From: GCA-003244245 sp050699575
GTDB taxonomy: Bacteria > Actinomycetota > Actinomycetes > Mycobacteriales > Pseudonocardiaceae
DNA length: 64,000 nucleotides
Assembly (NCBI GenBank): GCA_050699575.1
Contig: JBOHFG010000101.1
Coordinates: forward strand, 1-64,000
Direction of reading: 5' to 3'
The notes beneath the pieces are model-generated. The model did not search any database, was not told the origin of the DNA, and saw only the letters and a list, made by a program, of their open reading frames with translations. Each line of letters opens with the position of its first letter. Position 1 is the stretch's first letter. Position numbers and translations under genes: made by a program. This document shows, in pieces, positions 53,425-62,587 of this stretch.

Positions 53425-54663
53425 GTGGGGGTGGGTGTGGCAGGGGCAGGTAGGTCACGTGGTCGGCGTTTGCTGGGCTGGATGGTGGCGGTGACGGTGG
53501 TGCTCACGCCCTGCGCCACGGTCTTGCTTACCTCGACGGCGCACGGTCAGGTGCCGCTGTGGTCGGCGGAGTGGGCGCAGTCAGCTGGGCCGGAAGTCCC
53601 GGTGGTCCCGATCGTGTCGCCGCAAGTCGTGACGCAGCCAAGGGACGGAGCTACCGATGTCCTCCCGACCGCGCCCGTGCGGGTCTCGGTCAACTATGGC
53701 GTGCTTGACGCGGTATCGCTGACCAATCCGGAAGGCAAACTGGTGGCCGGCCAGCTCTCCACGGACCGGAGCAGCTGGGTGACCACGGAGCCCCTGGGTT
53801 ACGCCAAGACCTACACTTGGTCCGGTACCGCCACCGGAATTGACCACCTACCCCGCGCGATTACCGGCTCGTTCCGGACAGTCGTCCCTGTGCGGCTGAT
53901 CGGTGGACAGTTCAACGTTGCCGACAACGCCACCTACGGCGTCGCCATGCCGATTGTGCTGGCCTTCAGTTCCACGGTTATCGACAAGGCTGCCGTGCAA
54001 AAATCTCTGTCGGTGCAGCTCTCGGTGCCTACCGAAGGGTCCTGGGCGTGGTTGGATGACGCGACGGTGCACTGGCGTCCCAAGGCTTATTTCGCGCCCA
54101 ACACCAAGATTACGGTGACCGCGAAGCTCTACGGGTTAGCCATGGGTGGCGGCGATTTCGGCCGTGCGGACATCACGTCCACCTTTACCATCGGCCGGTC
54201 CTACGTGTTGCGAGGTGATACCCGCACGCACCGGTTGATGGCCTATGTCAACGGGATTCGGGTTGCCGACTATCCAGCCAGTTATGGGTTGGACTCCGAC
54301 CCCGGCCGAGCGACCCACAGCGGCACTCATGTCGTGCTGAGCAAGTACCCGGTGTTCTACATGACCAACCCCAAGTATCACTACAAGAATGTTGAAGCGC
54401 GGTGGGCCGTGCGGATCTCCAACAATGGCGAGTTCCTCCACGCGGCGCCGTGGTCGGTGGCCCAGCAGGGCAGAACCAACGTCTCGCACGGTTGCGTCAA
54501 CCTTTCCCCGGCCAACGCGGCGGCGGTCTTCGATGCGGTCTTGCCCGGAGACCCCGTTGAGATCATCGGTTCGTCCCGGCAGCTGACTGCCGGAGACGGC
54601 GACTACTACGATTGGACCATTCCCTGGTCGGTATGGACGTCCAAGTCCGCCCTGCCCAGCTGA
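53425..54663 (+). CDS. L,D-transpeptidase (YkuD) with Ig-like domains
   Basis: 412-residue cell-wall cross-linking enzyme resembling mycobacterial LdtMt proteins. An N-terminal Arg-rich start and hydrophobic segment (LLGWMVAVTVVLTPCATVLL) export or anchor it. Ig-like domains are seen from about 70 (VSVNYGVLDAVSLTNPEG) and 160 (YGVAMPIVLAFSSTV). The YkuD domain has the substrate His in ATHSGTHVVLS and the catalytic NVSHGCVNLSP with Cys. It makes 3-3 peptidoglycan links. The GTG start is weakly supported; the spacing to ppc is 48 bp. Confidence 0.93.
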   Translation: MGVGVAGAGRSRGRRLLGWMVAVTVVLTPCATVLLTSTAHGQVPLWSAEWAQSAGPEVPVVPIVSPQVVTQPRDGATDVLPTAPVRVSVNYGVLDAVSLTNPEGKLVAGQLSTDRSSWVTTEPLGYAKTYTWSGTATGIDHLPRAITGSFRTVVPVRLIGGQFNVADNATYGVAMPIVLAFSSTVIDKAAVQKSLSVQLSVPTEGSWAWLDDATVHWRPKAYFAPNTKITVTAKLYGLAMGGGDFGRADITSTFTIGRSYVLRGDTRTHRLMAYVNGIRVADYPASYGLDSDPGRATHSGTHVVLSKYPVFYMTNPKYHYKNVEARWAVRISNNGEFLHAAPWSVAQQGRTNVSHGCVNLSPANAAAVFDAVLPGDPVEIIGSSRQLTAGDGDYYDWTIPWSVWTSKSALPS

Positions 54664-54799
54664 CCTTCAGACGCTCGACCCCGCGTCCCACATCGGCCAA
54701 GCTGGCCGCCAAGCCACGGCCTGCACCGCTATTACGTACACGCAGGATTTCGGCACGTACGCACCGTGACAGGTCATCGAGCAGGTCCATCGCGCTGGT

Positions 54800-56118
54800 C
54801 GAGCGCGAGGTCTCGTTGCTCCCTCACCCGACACCTACCTGGGCGATAGCCTGTCACGGCAAAAGCTCGCTGAGCTGGTCAACACCTGGGTGTGGGACCA
54901 CCACAACAAGAAGGTAGTGGTGGCCACGGCGAATTACATCGGCAAGCTTGAGCGTGGGCTCATCCGCTGGCCAGCTGAGGTGTACCGGGAGGCCCTCCGG
55001 GAGATCCTGGGTGCGCCCACTGATGCCGCGCTGGGATTTGTCAACGCCCGTGCCCGCCGGTGGGTGGTAAGACTGGATGACGTGGACCATCAACGGCTTC
55101 TGCGCCGCCGCACAGCCCTGGGCGCGGGCGCCCTGGGACCGGTGGCAGCGCTGCTGGAGGCCTCGAGCCCGCCCCGACCTTCCCGGCCCCGGTGGGTCGG
55201 TGCGACCGACATCGAGCAGACCCGGACCGGCCAAGCTGGTGTTCCAGGACTGGAGCCTCAGCTACGGCGGTGGAATGGCCTGGGATGCCGTGCTGGGCCA
55301 GCTGCACTGGTCGGCCGGGCTGCTCGACGCTCTGTGCCCGGCCCGGCTGCGCCCCGCGCTGTTCGCCGCGGTCATCGATCTCGCCAACACCGCCGGGTAC
55401 ATCGCCATGGACGCCGGTGCCGATGGGGAGGCCCGCCGGATCTACCGTTTCGCACTGGACTGCGCCGAGGACGAGGAGAACGGCGACTGGCATCTGCGCG
55501 CCGAGGTCCTGGGACACATGGTGGTGCACGCGATCCAGACTGGGCAGCCTGATGAGGCACTCACCCTGGCGGAACAGGCCCTGGTCCGCGCGGACCGGCT
55601 CACCGCGACCCAACGGTCGACCCTGCACACCGACCGGGCCAGTGCGCTGGCCACGATGCGCCGAGTTCAGGAGACCTTGACCGCGATCGGCACCGCCGAT
55701 GACCACTTCGCCCAGTCCACCCCGGCCAACGACCACCCTTCCTGGCCGTCTTCCACAACCCCGCTGTCCATGCCCTGCGCACTGGGGGGTCCCGGTTCAC
55801 CCTGGGGATCCTGGGTCACGACCCCGGTGCGGCCACTGACCGGCTCACGACGGCAATCGGCGGACTCACCGGCTATGCCCGTCCCCGAGCACTGTGCCTG
55901 ACCAAACTGGCCAGTCTGACGATGGTCACCGGCGACCCGCTCCAGGCCGCCATCATCGGACAGGAGGCCTGGACACCGCCGACATGATCCGCTTCCGTAC
56001 CACCACCGACCGCCTGCGTGAGCTGTCCCGTTACGCCGCCGCGCACCAGCACCTCGACGAGGTCGCGCACCTGCAACACCGGATCACCACCCTGCTGGTG
56101 CGGACCGACAGCTCGTAA
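54800..56118 (+). pseudogene. Frameshifted paralogue of the 27391-28782 regulator
   Basis: The same order of segments as the intact regulator can be followed through four reading frames: LSRQKLAELVNTWVWDHHNK and GKLERGLIRWPAEVYREALR up to WVGATDIEQTR, then KLVFQDWSLSYGGGMAWDAV through STPANDHP, then RALCLTKLASLTMVTGDPLQ, then DEVAHLQHRITTLLVRTDSS. Shifts occur near 55215, 55735 and 55965, and no normal start is found. It shares a tail segment and downstream hairpin with the intact copy, so the pair came from duplication or from related insertions; this copy is dead. Confidence 0.85.
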
Positions 56119-56242
56119 GGGGGATCGAGTCCTCATCCTCTCCCTCCCGTCCGTGACGTTCCCATGATCACGTACCTTCCGGGCGGGTCGGGAGCCGGGA
56201 AGGTCATCTCGACACCGTCACTCGCTCGCAGTGGCGGTGTGG

Positions 56243-56290
56243 GGCGGCGGCCCCGCTTCTCGGGCGACAACACCGCGCGGGGCCGCCGCC
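56243..56290 (+). ncRNA. Conserved-loop hairpin, copy 2
   Basis: A perfect 14-bp stem (GGCGGCGGCCCCGC at 56243-56256 with GCGGGGCCGCCGCC at 56277-56290) encloses a 20-nt loop starting TTCTCGGGCGACA, the same as copy 1 at 28873-28922. It lies 32 nt before the GTG of a small frame at 56323. It is better preserved than the pseudogene beside it. Confidence 0.5.
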
Positions 56291-56322
56291 TCCCACACAC
56301 GATAGACCGGGGGCGCAGCACT

Positions 56323-56415
56323 GTGCACCACGACCAGAGCCCACCAGCTCCTTACGTCACCACGACCCCGGCTGGCCGCCGGTCGAGCTGCCCCGTATCG
56401 GCTCCTGGCGGCTAG
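56323..56415 (+). pseudogene. Truncated copy of the cassette Cys-protein
   Basis: A 30-codon frame starting MHHDQSPPAPYVTTTPAGRR corresponds to the Pro-rich start of the small protein at 28959 (MDHDHVLRQV, then STTIPADRQPP). It then stops before any Cys motif. Position after the hairpin is the same as in copy 1. The flanking stretch 56416-56756 shows no gene. Confidence 0.45.
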
Positions 56416-56756
56416 TCGGACCCTCACCATCTGGGCACGAGGTCAGGGGCTGACTTCCAGGAACAGCACAGCGGGCGACATCGGCGCACGCGGCTGAGCT
56501 GGTGGCGACCCCGGATCCAGCCGAGCACGGTGGGGAAACTGACCGTGTGGAGCGGAGCTGATCCCCGCGGCGATGGTCGAACCCGGCTGCGGCTACTGCC
56601 TACCATGCCTGTCGACCTACCAGCTCGGCTAACGAACACTCAACGCCCGATGATCACTTTGATGGTGCGGTTGGCGTGGCCCGGAGAGGTAGGCCCGCAG
56701 GCTGGCGGTCGCGATCCCGGTGGGCAATCTGCATGACGTAGTGGGATGCTTCGCGC

Positions 56757-57254
56757 ATGACAGTGCAGATCGCTGTTCGGCTCGATGACTCGCAAACTCC
56801 GGTGCAACAAGGAGCGGCGTTCCAGGTTCTGATCTTCCCGTTCCGGCCTCAGGAGGAGGGGTTCGTCTACGCGTTGTTCCGGCGCCAGGACTCGGGTTAT
56901 TGGCATGGGGTGGCTGGCGGCGGAGAAGCTGGTGAGTCTCCGTTGCAGACGGCCCACCAGGAGGCCGGTATGGGGGATGGCGTGGAGTTCGTGTTGGGTT
57001 CCCGGGCGACGATGCCGGTGGTCGCGATGACGGGTGAGTTCAGCCGGGGGCCGCAGGTTTTGGTGATCCCGGAATACGCCTTCGGGCTCGGCGTCGAGAA
57101 CGCGAGCTTCGTCTGTCGGATGCATTCCGTAAGCCCATTCGAACGGGAACGTACGCAAACACCCTCACACTCCCACCTCACGCACGATCGGCTCGTACTC
57201 CCGCCCGTTGCGGCGATAGCCGTTGATCCACCGCTTGGCGGTGCCTGGGTTTAG
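56757..57254 (+). pseudogene. Degenerate Nudix hydrolase gene
   Basis: Up to about residue 120 it reads as a Nudix domain (AFQVLIFPFRPQEEGFVYAL, then YWHGVAGGGEAGESPLQTAH and RGPQVLVIPEYAFGLGV). The Nudix box is broken: after GGGEAGES the expected REXXEEXG has become HQEAGMGDG, with a deletion of the metal-binding glutamates. The C-terminal third (PSHSHLTHDRLVLPPV) is unrelated and overlaps an opposing frame. So it is probably an inactive gene. It starts at an ATG with no strong ribosome site. Confidence 0.6.
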
Positions 57255-57407
57255 CCCACGGAGCCGGCCACCTCGGTAGGTGTAGACCGGGCGCTCGAGT
57301 AGAGACGCGATTGGTACTTTTCGGTCAAAAAGGTCAAAATTTACATCGAAGGCCGTGACACCACTTCTCGCCCTCAGGTCGCCAGGTGACGCGACGGGCA
57401 TTACCAC
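57165..57407 (-). pseudogene. DUF433-like antitoxin remnant
   Basis: The minus strand encodes LLERPVYTYRGGRLRGLNPG followed by TAKRWINGYRRNGREYEPIV. This resembles the MerR-like N-terminal helix-turn-helix seen ahead of DUF433 domains in toxin-antitoxin proteins. It stops right after REVGV, so the DUF433 part is missing. The start is not clear; a direct repeat of TTTTGACC lies upstream near 57325-57345. The following 57408-57743 holds no gene I can support beyond the promoter of the EAL protein. Confidence 0.4.
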
Positions 57408-57743
57408 CGTGTTGCGGGCGGTTCACCATGTCATGACGCGTCCCAACGTGTGCCACGAATGGGTGATATGACGTGAGGTGCCGCGTCCGCGAACGGTGGG
57501 TCAGTTGCCCTGAGCGGTGGCGCGTGACAGTGGCGGGCAATCCAGTTACCAGGCGATAGTGATCGATGACCTGAAGTTTGAGGCGTCGTGCCGCTACTCA
57601 TCCACCGATCGATCGCTGGTTGCTGAGGAGATTCGACAAGTGGCGATTCACCACTAAAGCAGCTAACCTACGCCCAAGTGAGTTAACAAGGCTCTCACTG
57701 CGAGTTACTATTTATCTCGAATGACGAGTGGTGGGAGGTGCGG

Positions 57744-60341
57744 ATGACCTCTGTGTATGTGAGATGGCGTCCGTCGGGTGCCTTGCTCTCCCGGGGGCGA
57801 GCTGTGGCTCCCCGTGCCTTCGTCAGCGCTCTCACCCTGGCCGCCGCAGCGGCCGTGGCGGCCGTGGTGGGCACCACCACCGTCCAGCCAAGTCTTGAGA
57901 TGTTGCTCAAGGGCCTCGGGTTGGTGGCGGCATTCGGGATTGCCCGAGCCCTGGCCATTGAGGTCGACGTCCGCCGCGACACAGCCCGGATCACTCTCAC
58001 CGAGATCCCACTGGTCTTCGGCTTGCTGTACCTCCCTGGCTCGATCGTGCTGGCAGCCTACGTCGGTGTTGTTGTCATCGCTCGGTTGTGGCGCGGTGAC
58101 AGCTGGTCCAAGTTGTTGTTCAACGCCTCGTACGCGGCCCTCACCGTCGCGTGCACCGACCTGCTGGCCCGGTTGGTGTTCACGCAGGCCTGGGGTTGGC
58201 TGCCGCAGTGGCTCGCCGTATTCGCCGCTTTCGTCATCGTAAACACCGTCACCGCCCCGCTGACCTGGGTCTTTATCGTGCTGCTGAATCCTCGACGTCC
58301 TGGCGAGGGGGCGCGCCCGGTGATCCACGCCTACCTCATCTGCCTGCTCAATGCCGCGCTCGGTCTCACCGCTGCGGAACTGGTGCGCAGGGTGCCGTGG
58401 GGTTCCCTGCTGGTGGGTTTGCTGGTGGTGACTGGGGCCGCGGCGTACCGCGGCTACTACTGGCTGCTCCGCGACCACCGTGACCTTGGCGTGCTCAACG
58501 ACCTCAGCCTGCGGGTGGCTGTGGTCGGACGAGGCGGCGCCCAGCGGGGTGATGATGAGGACCAGCTGGACATGCCAGAGCTGGACGAAGCTGCGTGGGG
58601 TAGAGCCATGGAGCTGGCCCGTGAGCAGCTCAACGCCACCCGTGTCGTGCTGCACCGGATACCGGTCCGAGGCGGGTTGCACACGGTGGTCGCCGGTCTG
58701 CCACTGCCCCATCCGCTGTCCCCACGCGACGTTACTGCCGTGTTGCTCGCCGATCCGTCGGGCGGGGCCGCGCAGGTGCTGCGCCTGGCGGACAGCAGTT
58801 CGGACCCCGGCATTACTGGTGCGTTGCGTCTCAGGGCAGCGTCCGAGATGCTCGTGGCACCGCTGCGGGGTGCCCGTCACCTCCTCGGTGTCATCGAGGT
58901 GCACGATCGGCACAGCCAGCTGCACGGTTTCGGGAAAGCTGACGTGCGGCTGGTCGAGACGCTGGCCTGTCACCTCACCACCGCCCTGGACAACTGCCGG
59001 CTGCTTGCCCAGCTGCGACACGACGCCTACCACGACAACCTCACGGACCTACGGAATCGGCTCGGTTTTCGAGAGGCCGCGACTGAGGTGCTGTGCCGGG
59101 ATTTGCTGCCGTGTGCCGTGCTCGTCATTGAGCTGGGTCTGCTGTCCTCGGTCAACGACGCGCTGGGTCACGCCTGGGGTGACCGAGTTGTCCTCGGTGC
59201 GGGTGAGCGGCTTCGCCGCATCCTGCCGGACCAGGCGCTCACCGCCCGGCTGGAGGGGGACACCTTCGCCGCACTGCTGGTCGACGTCGACGCGCAACGG
59301 GCACGGCACATGGCCGAGCAGCTGCATGCCGCGCTGAGTGAGCCCTACCGGGTCGACCGGCTCGCGGTGGAGTGCACCGCGGTGGTCGGCGTGGCGTTGA
59401 CCGGGATTGAGCCCACCCGGGATGCGGACACCCTCCTGCAGCGAGCTGACGTAGCCTTGCGCGCCGCGCGTGGCGCCGATGAGGCGGTGCGCAGCTACCT
59501 GCCCAGCATGGGCCAGCTCCTGCTGCGCCGATTTCAGCTGGTCACCCAGTTCCGACAGGCGCTGGACACCGGGCAGGTCGATGTGCACTTCCAGCCGCAA
59601 CTGGAGTTGTCGACTCGTCAGGTGATCGGGGTGGAGGTGCTGGTGCGGTGGCACCATCCGGAATTTGGGATGGTCGATCCGGAGGAGTTCGTCACCCTCG
59701 TGGAGACCACCGGTCTGATCGGCCCGCTCACCGACTACGTGCTCAACCGTTCCCTGGCGCAGTGCCGTATCTGGCTGGACCGTGGGCTGTCATTGTCGGT
59801 CGCGGTCAACCTCTCGGTACGCAACTTGGCCGACACCGAGTTCCCCTACCGGGTGACCAATGCGCTGACCCGACACCGAGTGCCCGCGACGCTTCTGAGT
59901 TTCGAGGTCACCGAGTCGGCGGTGATGAGTGATCCGGAGCTCATGCTGCCGGTGCTGCGCAGGCTGCACGAGCTGGGCATCCGCATCGCGGTGGATGACT
60001 TCGGTACCGGGTATTCGTCGCTGGCCTACCTGCGGCGTCTTCCGGTCAATGAGGTCAAGATTGACAAGAGTTTCGTGCTGGGGCTGGCCAGTGACCTCGG
60101 TGACCTTGCGGTGGTCCGGGCCATCATCGAGCTCGGCCACTCGTTGGGGTTGATCGTTGTCGCGGAGGGCGTCGAGCAGGATGCCACCCGGGACCAGCTG
60201 GTCGACATGGGCTGCGACGTCGCGCAGGGTTTCCTGTTTTCCTGCCCGCTCGAGCCGGAGAGGTTCGACGCCTGGTTGGCTGCCCGGACCGTCGTCGCTC
60301 CCGGAGTGTGTGACGAGGCGGTGCTCACCCTGGTCCGGTAG
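57744..60341 (+). CDS. Membrane GAF-GGDEF-EAL cyclic-di-GMP phosphodiesterase
   Basis: 865-residue protein. About six to seven membrane helices (residues 20-245), a GAF-like domain (270-415), a GGDEF domain (425-590) and an EAL domain (600-850). The GGDEF motif is degenerate: RLEGDTFAALL replaces the GG(D/E)EF loop. The EAL domain keeps catalytic residues: EVLVRWHHPEFG (Glu), NLSVRNL, FEVTESAVM, AVDDFGTGYSSLAYL, KIDKSFVLG, VAEGVEQ and AQGFLFSCPL. So it most likely degrades c-di-GMP. ATG 57744 (MTSVYVRW) follows GGGAGG by 5 nt. Confidence 0.92.
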   Translation: MTSVYVRWRPSGALLSRGRAVAPRAFVSALTLAAAAAVAAVVGTTTVQPSLEMLLKGLGLVAAFGIARALAIEVDVRRDTARITLTEIPLVFGLLYLPGSIVLAAYVGVVVIARLWRGDSWSKLLFNASYAALTVACTDLLARLVFTQAWGWLPQWLAVFAAFVIVNTVTAPLTWVFIVLLNPRRPGEGARPVIHAYLICLLNAALGLTAAELVRRVPWGSLLVGLLVVTGAAAYRGYYWLLRDHRDLGVLNDLSLRVAVVGRGGAQRGDDEDQLDMPELDEAAWGRAMELAREQLNATRVVLHRIPVRGGLHTVVAGLPLPHPLSPRDVTAVLLADPSGGAAQVLRLADSSSDPGITGALRLRAASEMLVAPLRGARHLLGVIEVHDRHSQLHGFGKADVRLVETLACHLTTALDNCRLLAQLRHDAYHDNLTDLRNRLGFREAATEVLCRDLLPCAVLVIELGLLSSVNDALGHAWGDRVVLGAGERLRRILPDQALTARLEGDTFAALLVDVDAQRARHMAEQLHAALSEPYRVDRLAVECTAVVGVALTGIEPTRDADTLLQRADVALRAARGADEAVRSYLPSMGQLLLRRFQLVTQFRQALDTGQVDVHFQPQLELSTRQVIGVEVLVRWHHPEFGMVDPEEFVTLVETTGLIGPLTDYVLNRSLAQCRIWLDRGLSLSVAVNLSVRNLADTEFPYRVTNALTRHRVPATLLSFEVTESAVMSDPELMLPVLRRLHELGIRIAVDDFGTGYSSLAYLRRLPVNEVKIDKSFVLGLASDLGDLAVVRAIIELGHSLGLIVVAEGVEQDATRDQLVDMGCDVAQGFLFSCPLEPERFDAWLAARTVVAPGVCDEAVLTLVR

Positions 60342-60477
60342 CCGCTGAGTTTCTGGCCGGCGCCGCCCAGGGCTGCTGGTGGTGTCACCGACCGCCCCGA
60401 AGCCGGGCACCCGAGGTTGTGTACGATTGCTCTCGCTACACTCACTTGAGCTGGTAGCGAACGCCGAGAAAAACACT

Positions 60478-60550
60478 GCCCCAATAGCTCAGACGGCAGA
60501 GCGTCTCCATGGTAAGGAGAAGGTCTACGGTTCGATTCCGTATTGGGGCT
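60478..60550 (+). tRNA. tRNA-Thr (GGT)
   Basis: 73-nt cloverleaf: acceptor GCCCCAA with TTGGGGC, D-arm AGCTC...GAGC, anticodon stem TCTCC/GGAGA enclosing ATGGTAA (anticodon GGT) and T-arm GGTTCGATTCC. CCA is not encoded. About 45 bp separate it from tRNA-Met. Confidence 0.95.
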
Positions 60551-60595
60551 CGTGGGAGGGGGTCGTCCGGTTGAGGGCGGCGTGGTCCCCTTGAC

Positions 60596-60671
60596 GGCGG
60601 TGTAGCTCAGACGGAAGAGCAAGCGGCTCATAATCGCTGTGTCGCCGGTTCGAGTCCGGCCACCGCTACCA
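60596..60671 (+). tRNA. tRNA-Met (CAT), elongator type
   Basis: 76 nt including encoded CCA. Acceptor GGCGGTG with CACCGCT (one G:U pair at the first position), anticodon loop CTCATAA (anticodon CAT), T-arm GGTTCGAGTCC. A paired first position argues for elongator rather than initiator. Confidence 0.93.
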
Positions 60672-60749
60672 CCGGTCCGGCGCATCCTGTGCTGGCCGTA
60701 GCAGTCCCCAGCTGCACCTGATGACCGTTTTGGCGAGAGAGAGGCAGCC

Positions 60750-60914
60750 GTGGCCGCCACTGACGTTCGGCCCAAGATCACGCTGGCGTGCGAGGAGTGC
60801 AAGCACCGCAACTACATCACCAAGAAGAACCGGCGCAACGATCCTGACCGGCTGACCATCCGCAAGTACTGCCCGAACTGCAATACACACCGGGCGCACC
60901 GCGAGACCCGTTGA
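60750..60914 (+). CDS. rpmG: Ribosomal protein L33
   Basis: 54-residue large-subunit protein (too short to be obvious): MAATDVRPKITLACEECKH followed by NYITKKNRRNDPDRLTIRKY and CPNCNTHRAHRETR. The four cysteines (CEEC and CPNC) mark the zinc-binding form. GTG 60750 follows GAGAGAGAGG. It begins the conserved rpmG-hadA-hadB-trpT-secE-nusG-rplK order. Confidence 0.96.
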   Translation: MAATDVRPKITLACEECKHRNYITKKNRRNDPDRLTIRKYCPNCNTHRAHRETR

Positions 60915-60953
60915 GCTGGCTGAGGCCGGCAGTCGCCTGAGTAGTCTGCACCG

Positions 60954-61439
60954 ATGGCACTGGACCCCTCCTTCGTCGGACGGTGCTATCCCGCGACGAG
61001 TACCTACCAGGTGGGACGCGAGAAGATCCGGGAGTTCGCCGAGGCCATCGGCGATGACGACCCGGTCTACCGGGATCCTCAGGCCGCCTACGCCTGCGGA
61101 TACTCCGATGTGATCGCCCCGCCGACGTTCGCGATCACGCTGTCCCTGCGAGCGCAGCAGACGCTCATCTGCGATCCGGCTCTGGGGCTGGACTACAGCC
61201 GGATGGTGCACGGCCACCAGTCCTTTACTCATCACCGGCCCATCCTGGCCGGTGATGAGCTGGCCGCAACCCTGCATATCGACGGCATCCGTGCCATGGG
61301 CGGCAACGACATGCTCACGCTGCGCTGTGAGATCACAGACAAGGTGGGCGACCCGGTGACTACGGCCCGGGTGCTGCTGGTTGTCCGTGGTCCAGAAGCG
61401 GGCCCAAGAACAGAGCCGGATCCGGACGCGGACCGGTGA
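60954..61439 (+). CDS. hadA: (3R)-hydroxyacyl-ACP dehydratase subunit HadA
   Basis: 161-residue MaoC N-terminal-type hot-dog subunit, substrate-holding partner of HadB in FAS-II elongation. Seen: VGREKIREFAEAIGDDDPVY, APPTFAITLSLRAQQ, and MVHGHQSFTHHRPILAGDEL, all typical. It overlaps hadB by 4 bp. The upstream L33 gene matches the mycobacterial arrangement. Confidence 0.93.
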   Translation: MALDPSFVGRCYPATSTYQVGREKIREFAEAIGDDDPVYRDPQAAYACGYSDVIAPPTFAITLSLRAQQTLICDPALGLDYSRMVHGHQSFTHHRPILAGDELAATLHIDGIRAMGGNDMLTLRCEITDKVGDPVTTARVLLVVRGPEAGPRTEPDPDADR

Positions 61440-61861
61440 GCCGGCGCCGCCGCACCGAGGTCGCCGAAGGTGATGAACTGCCCGGCCTGCGAGTCCGAGT
61501 CACCCGGGCTGGACTGGTCCGGTACGCCGGAGCATCCGGCGACTTCAACCCGATCCACTGGAATGAACGCGAAGCTCGGGAGGTCGGGCTCCCCGGCGTC
61601 ATCGCGCACGGGATGCTCACGATGGCGCTGGCCGGCCGGCTGGTGACGACCTGGGCGGGTGACCCGGGCGCTGTGGTGGAGTGCGCAGTGCGCTTCGTTC
61701 GCCCAGTCGTGGTGCCTGATGACGCCGAAGGGGCGCTGGTGGAACTGTCCGGCAAGGTGGTGACGCGACGCGCCGATGGCACGGTGGTCGTCGCCATCAC
61801 CGCGCACGCGGCCGGCCGGACCGTACTCGGCCAAGCCACCGCCACCGTCGTGCTGGCTTGA
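61436..61861 (+). CDS. hadB: (3R)-hydroxyacyl-ACP dehydratase subunit HadB
   Basis: 141-residue catalytic subunit. The hydratase-2 motif with Asp and His is seen as YAGASGDFNPIHWNEREARE, followed by LPGVIAHGMLTMALAGRL. No hadC follows; the tRNA-Trp and secE come next. In Mycobacterium hadC lies here, so this organism has only the AB pair at this locus, as do many actinobacteria without long mycolates. GTG 61436 overlaps hadA. Confidence 0.93.
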   Translation: MSRRRRTEVAEGDELPGLRVRVTRAGLVRYAGASGDFNPIHWNEREAREVGLPGVIAHGMLTMALAGRLVTTWAGDPGAVVECAVRFVRPVVVPDDAEGALVELSGKVVTRRADGTVVVAITAHAAGRTVLGQATATVVLA

Positions 61862-62010
61862 GCTGTCCGGGTCAGTTGAAGTGCCCCGGCCCTGGTGTCC
61901 TACACTTGGTTCCTGGGTTACCAGCAGATCTCACATGTCCGGTGTTCACCGTGGCCTGGGCTGTCAGGTGGTGGCCTCCGGGTGGAATCTCAACGGGAGA
62001 TGCCCGGTAA

Positions 62011-62083
62011 AGGGGTGTAGCTCAACTGGTAGAGCAGCGGTCTCCAAAACCGCAGGTTGCAGGTTCAAGTCCTGTCGCCCCTG
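62011..62083 (+). tRNA. tRNA-Trp (CCA)
   Basis: 73-nt cloverleaf: acceptor AGGGGTG with CGCCCCT, anticodon stem GCGGT/ACCGC enclosing CTCCAAA (anticodon CCA), T-arm AGGTTCAAGTCCT. CCA end not encoded. Located between hadB and secE as in other Actinobacteria. Confidence 0.97.
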
Positions 62084-62142
62084 CGTTGATCTCGACAACA
62101 ACCCAACCGGCATACGGTCCGGCGAAGCGGAGGATCACCAGC

Positions 62143-62520
62143 GTGAGTGATGATCGCGCCCACGAGACGGAAGACCGGCTGGACCACGCCGAGGTGTCAT
62201 CTGACGCCCCGGAGTCTGCCACTGCCGTGCGCGGGGTGCGATCCACCAGCCGACCCACCCCTGCGCAACGGTCCACGGCCGCTGGCAAGGATCAGCCAAC
62301 CAGGGCTCGCGGTGCCACCGAGGCCAAAGTGGCTGCGCCGGCCCGGCTGATCCGGTTTCTCCGGGAAGTCGTCTCCGAGCTCAGCAAGGTCATCTGGCCG
62401 AGCCGCCGAGGGCTGGTGGTCTACACCGCGGTCGTGTTGGTCTTCGTCAGCTTCATGGTTGCGTTCGTGGCATTGCTCGACATGGGCCTGGGCAAGGCCG
62501 TGCTGACCGTTTTCGGCTGA
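62143..62520 (+). CDS. secE: Preprotein translocase subunit SecE
   Basis: 125-residue subunit of SecYEG. A long hydrophilic, Thr/Ala-rich N-terminus typical of actinobacteria precedes the amphipathic helix LIRFLREVVSELSKVIWPSR and a single membrane helix (GLVVYTAVVLVFVSFMVAFV). GTG 62143 is chosen because GGAGG lies 10 nt before it; an upstream frame start at 62086 would directly abut tRNA-Trp. Confidence 0.95.
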   Translation: MSDDRAHETEDRLDHAEVSSDAPESATAVRGVRSTSRPTPAQRSTAAGKDQPTRARGATEAKVAAPARLIRFLREVVSELSKVIWPSRRGLVVYTAVVLVFVSFMVAFVALLDMGLGKAVLTVFG

Positions 62521-62587
62521 TGCCGGCTACTCGGGCGCCGGTTGACCACCAGCACGGCGTGACGCAAGAAAGAAAGCGAGACCGACT

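Noticed and set aside
56757..57254. An active dATP-pyrophosphatase-type Nudix enzyme
   Set aside because: The REXXEE core of the Nudix box is absent.
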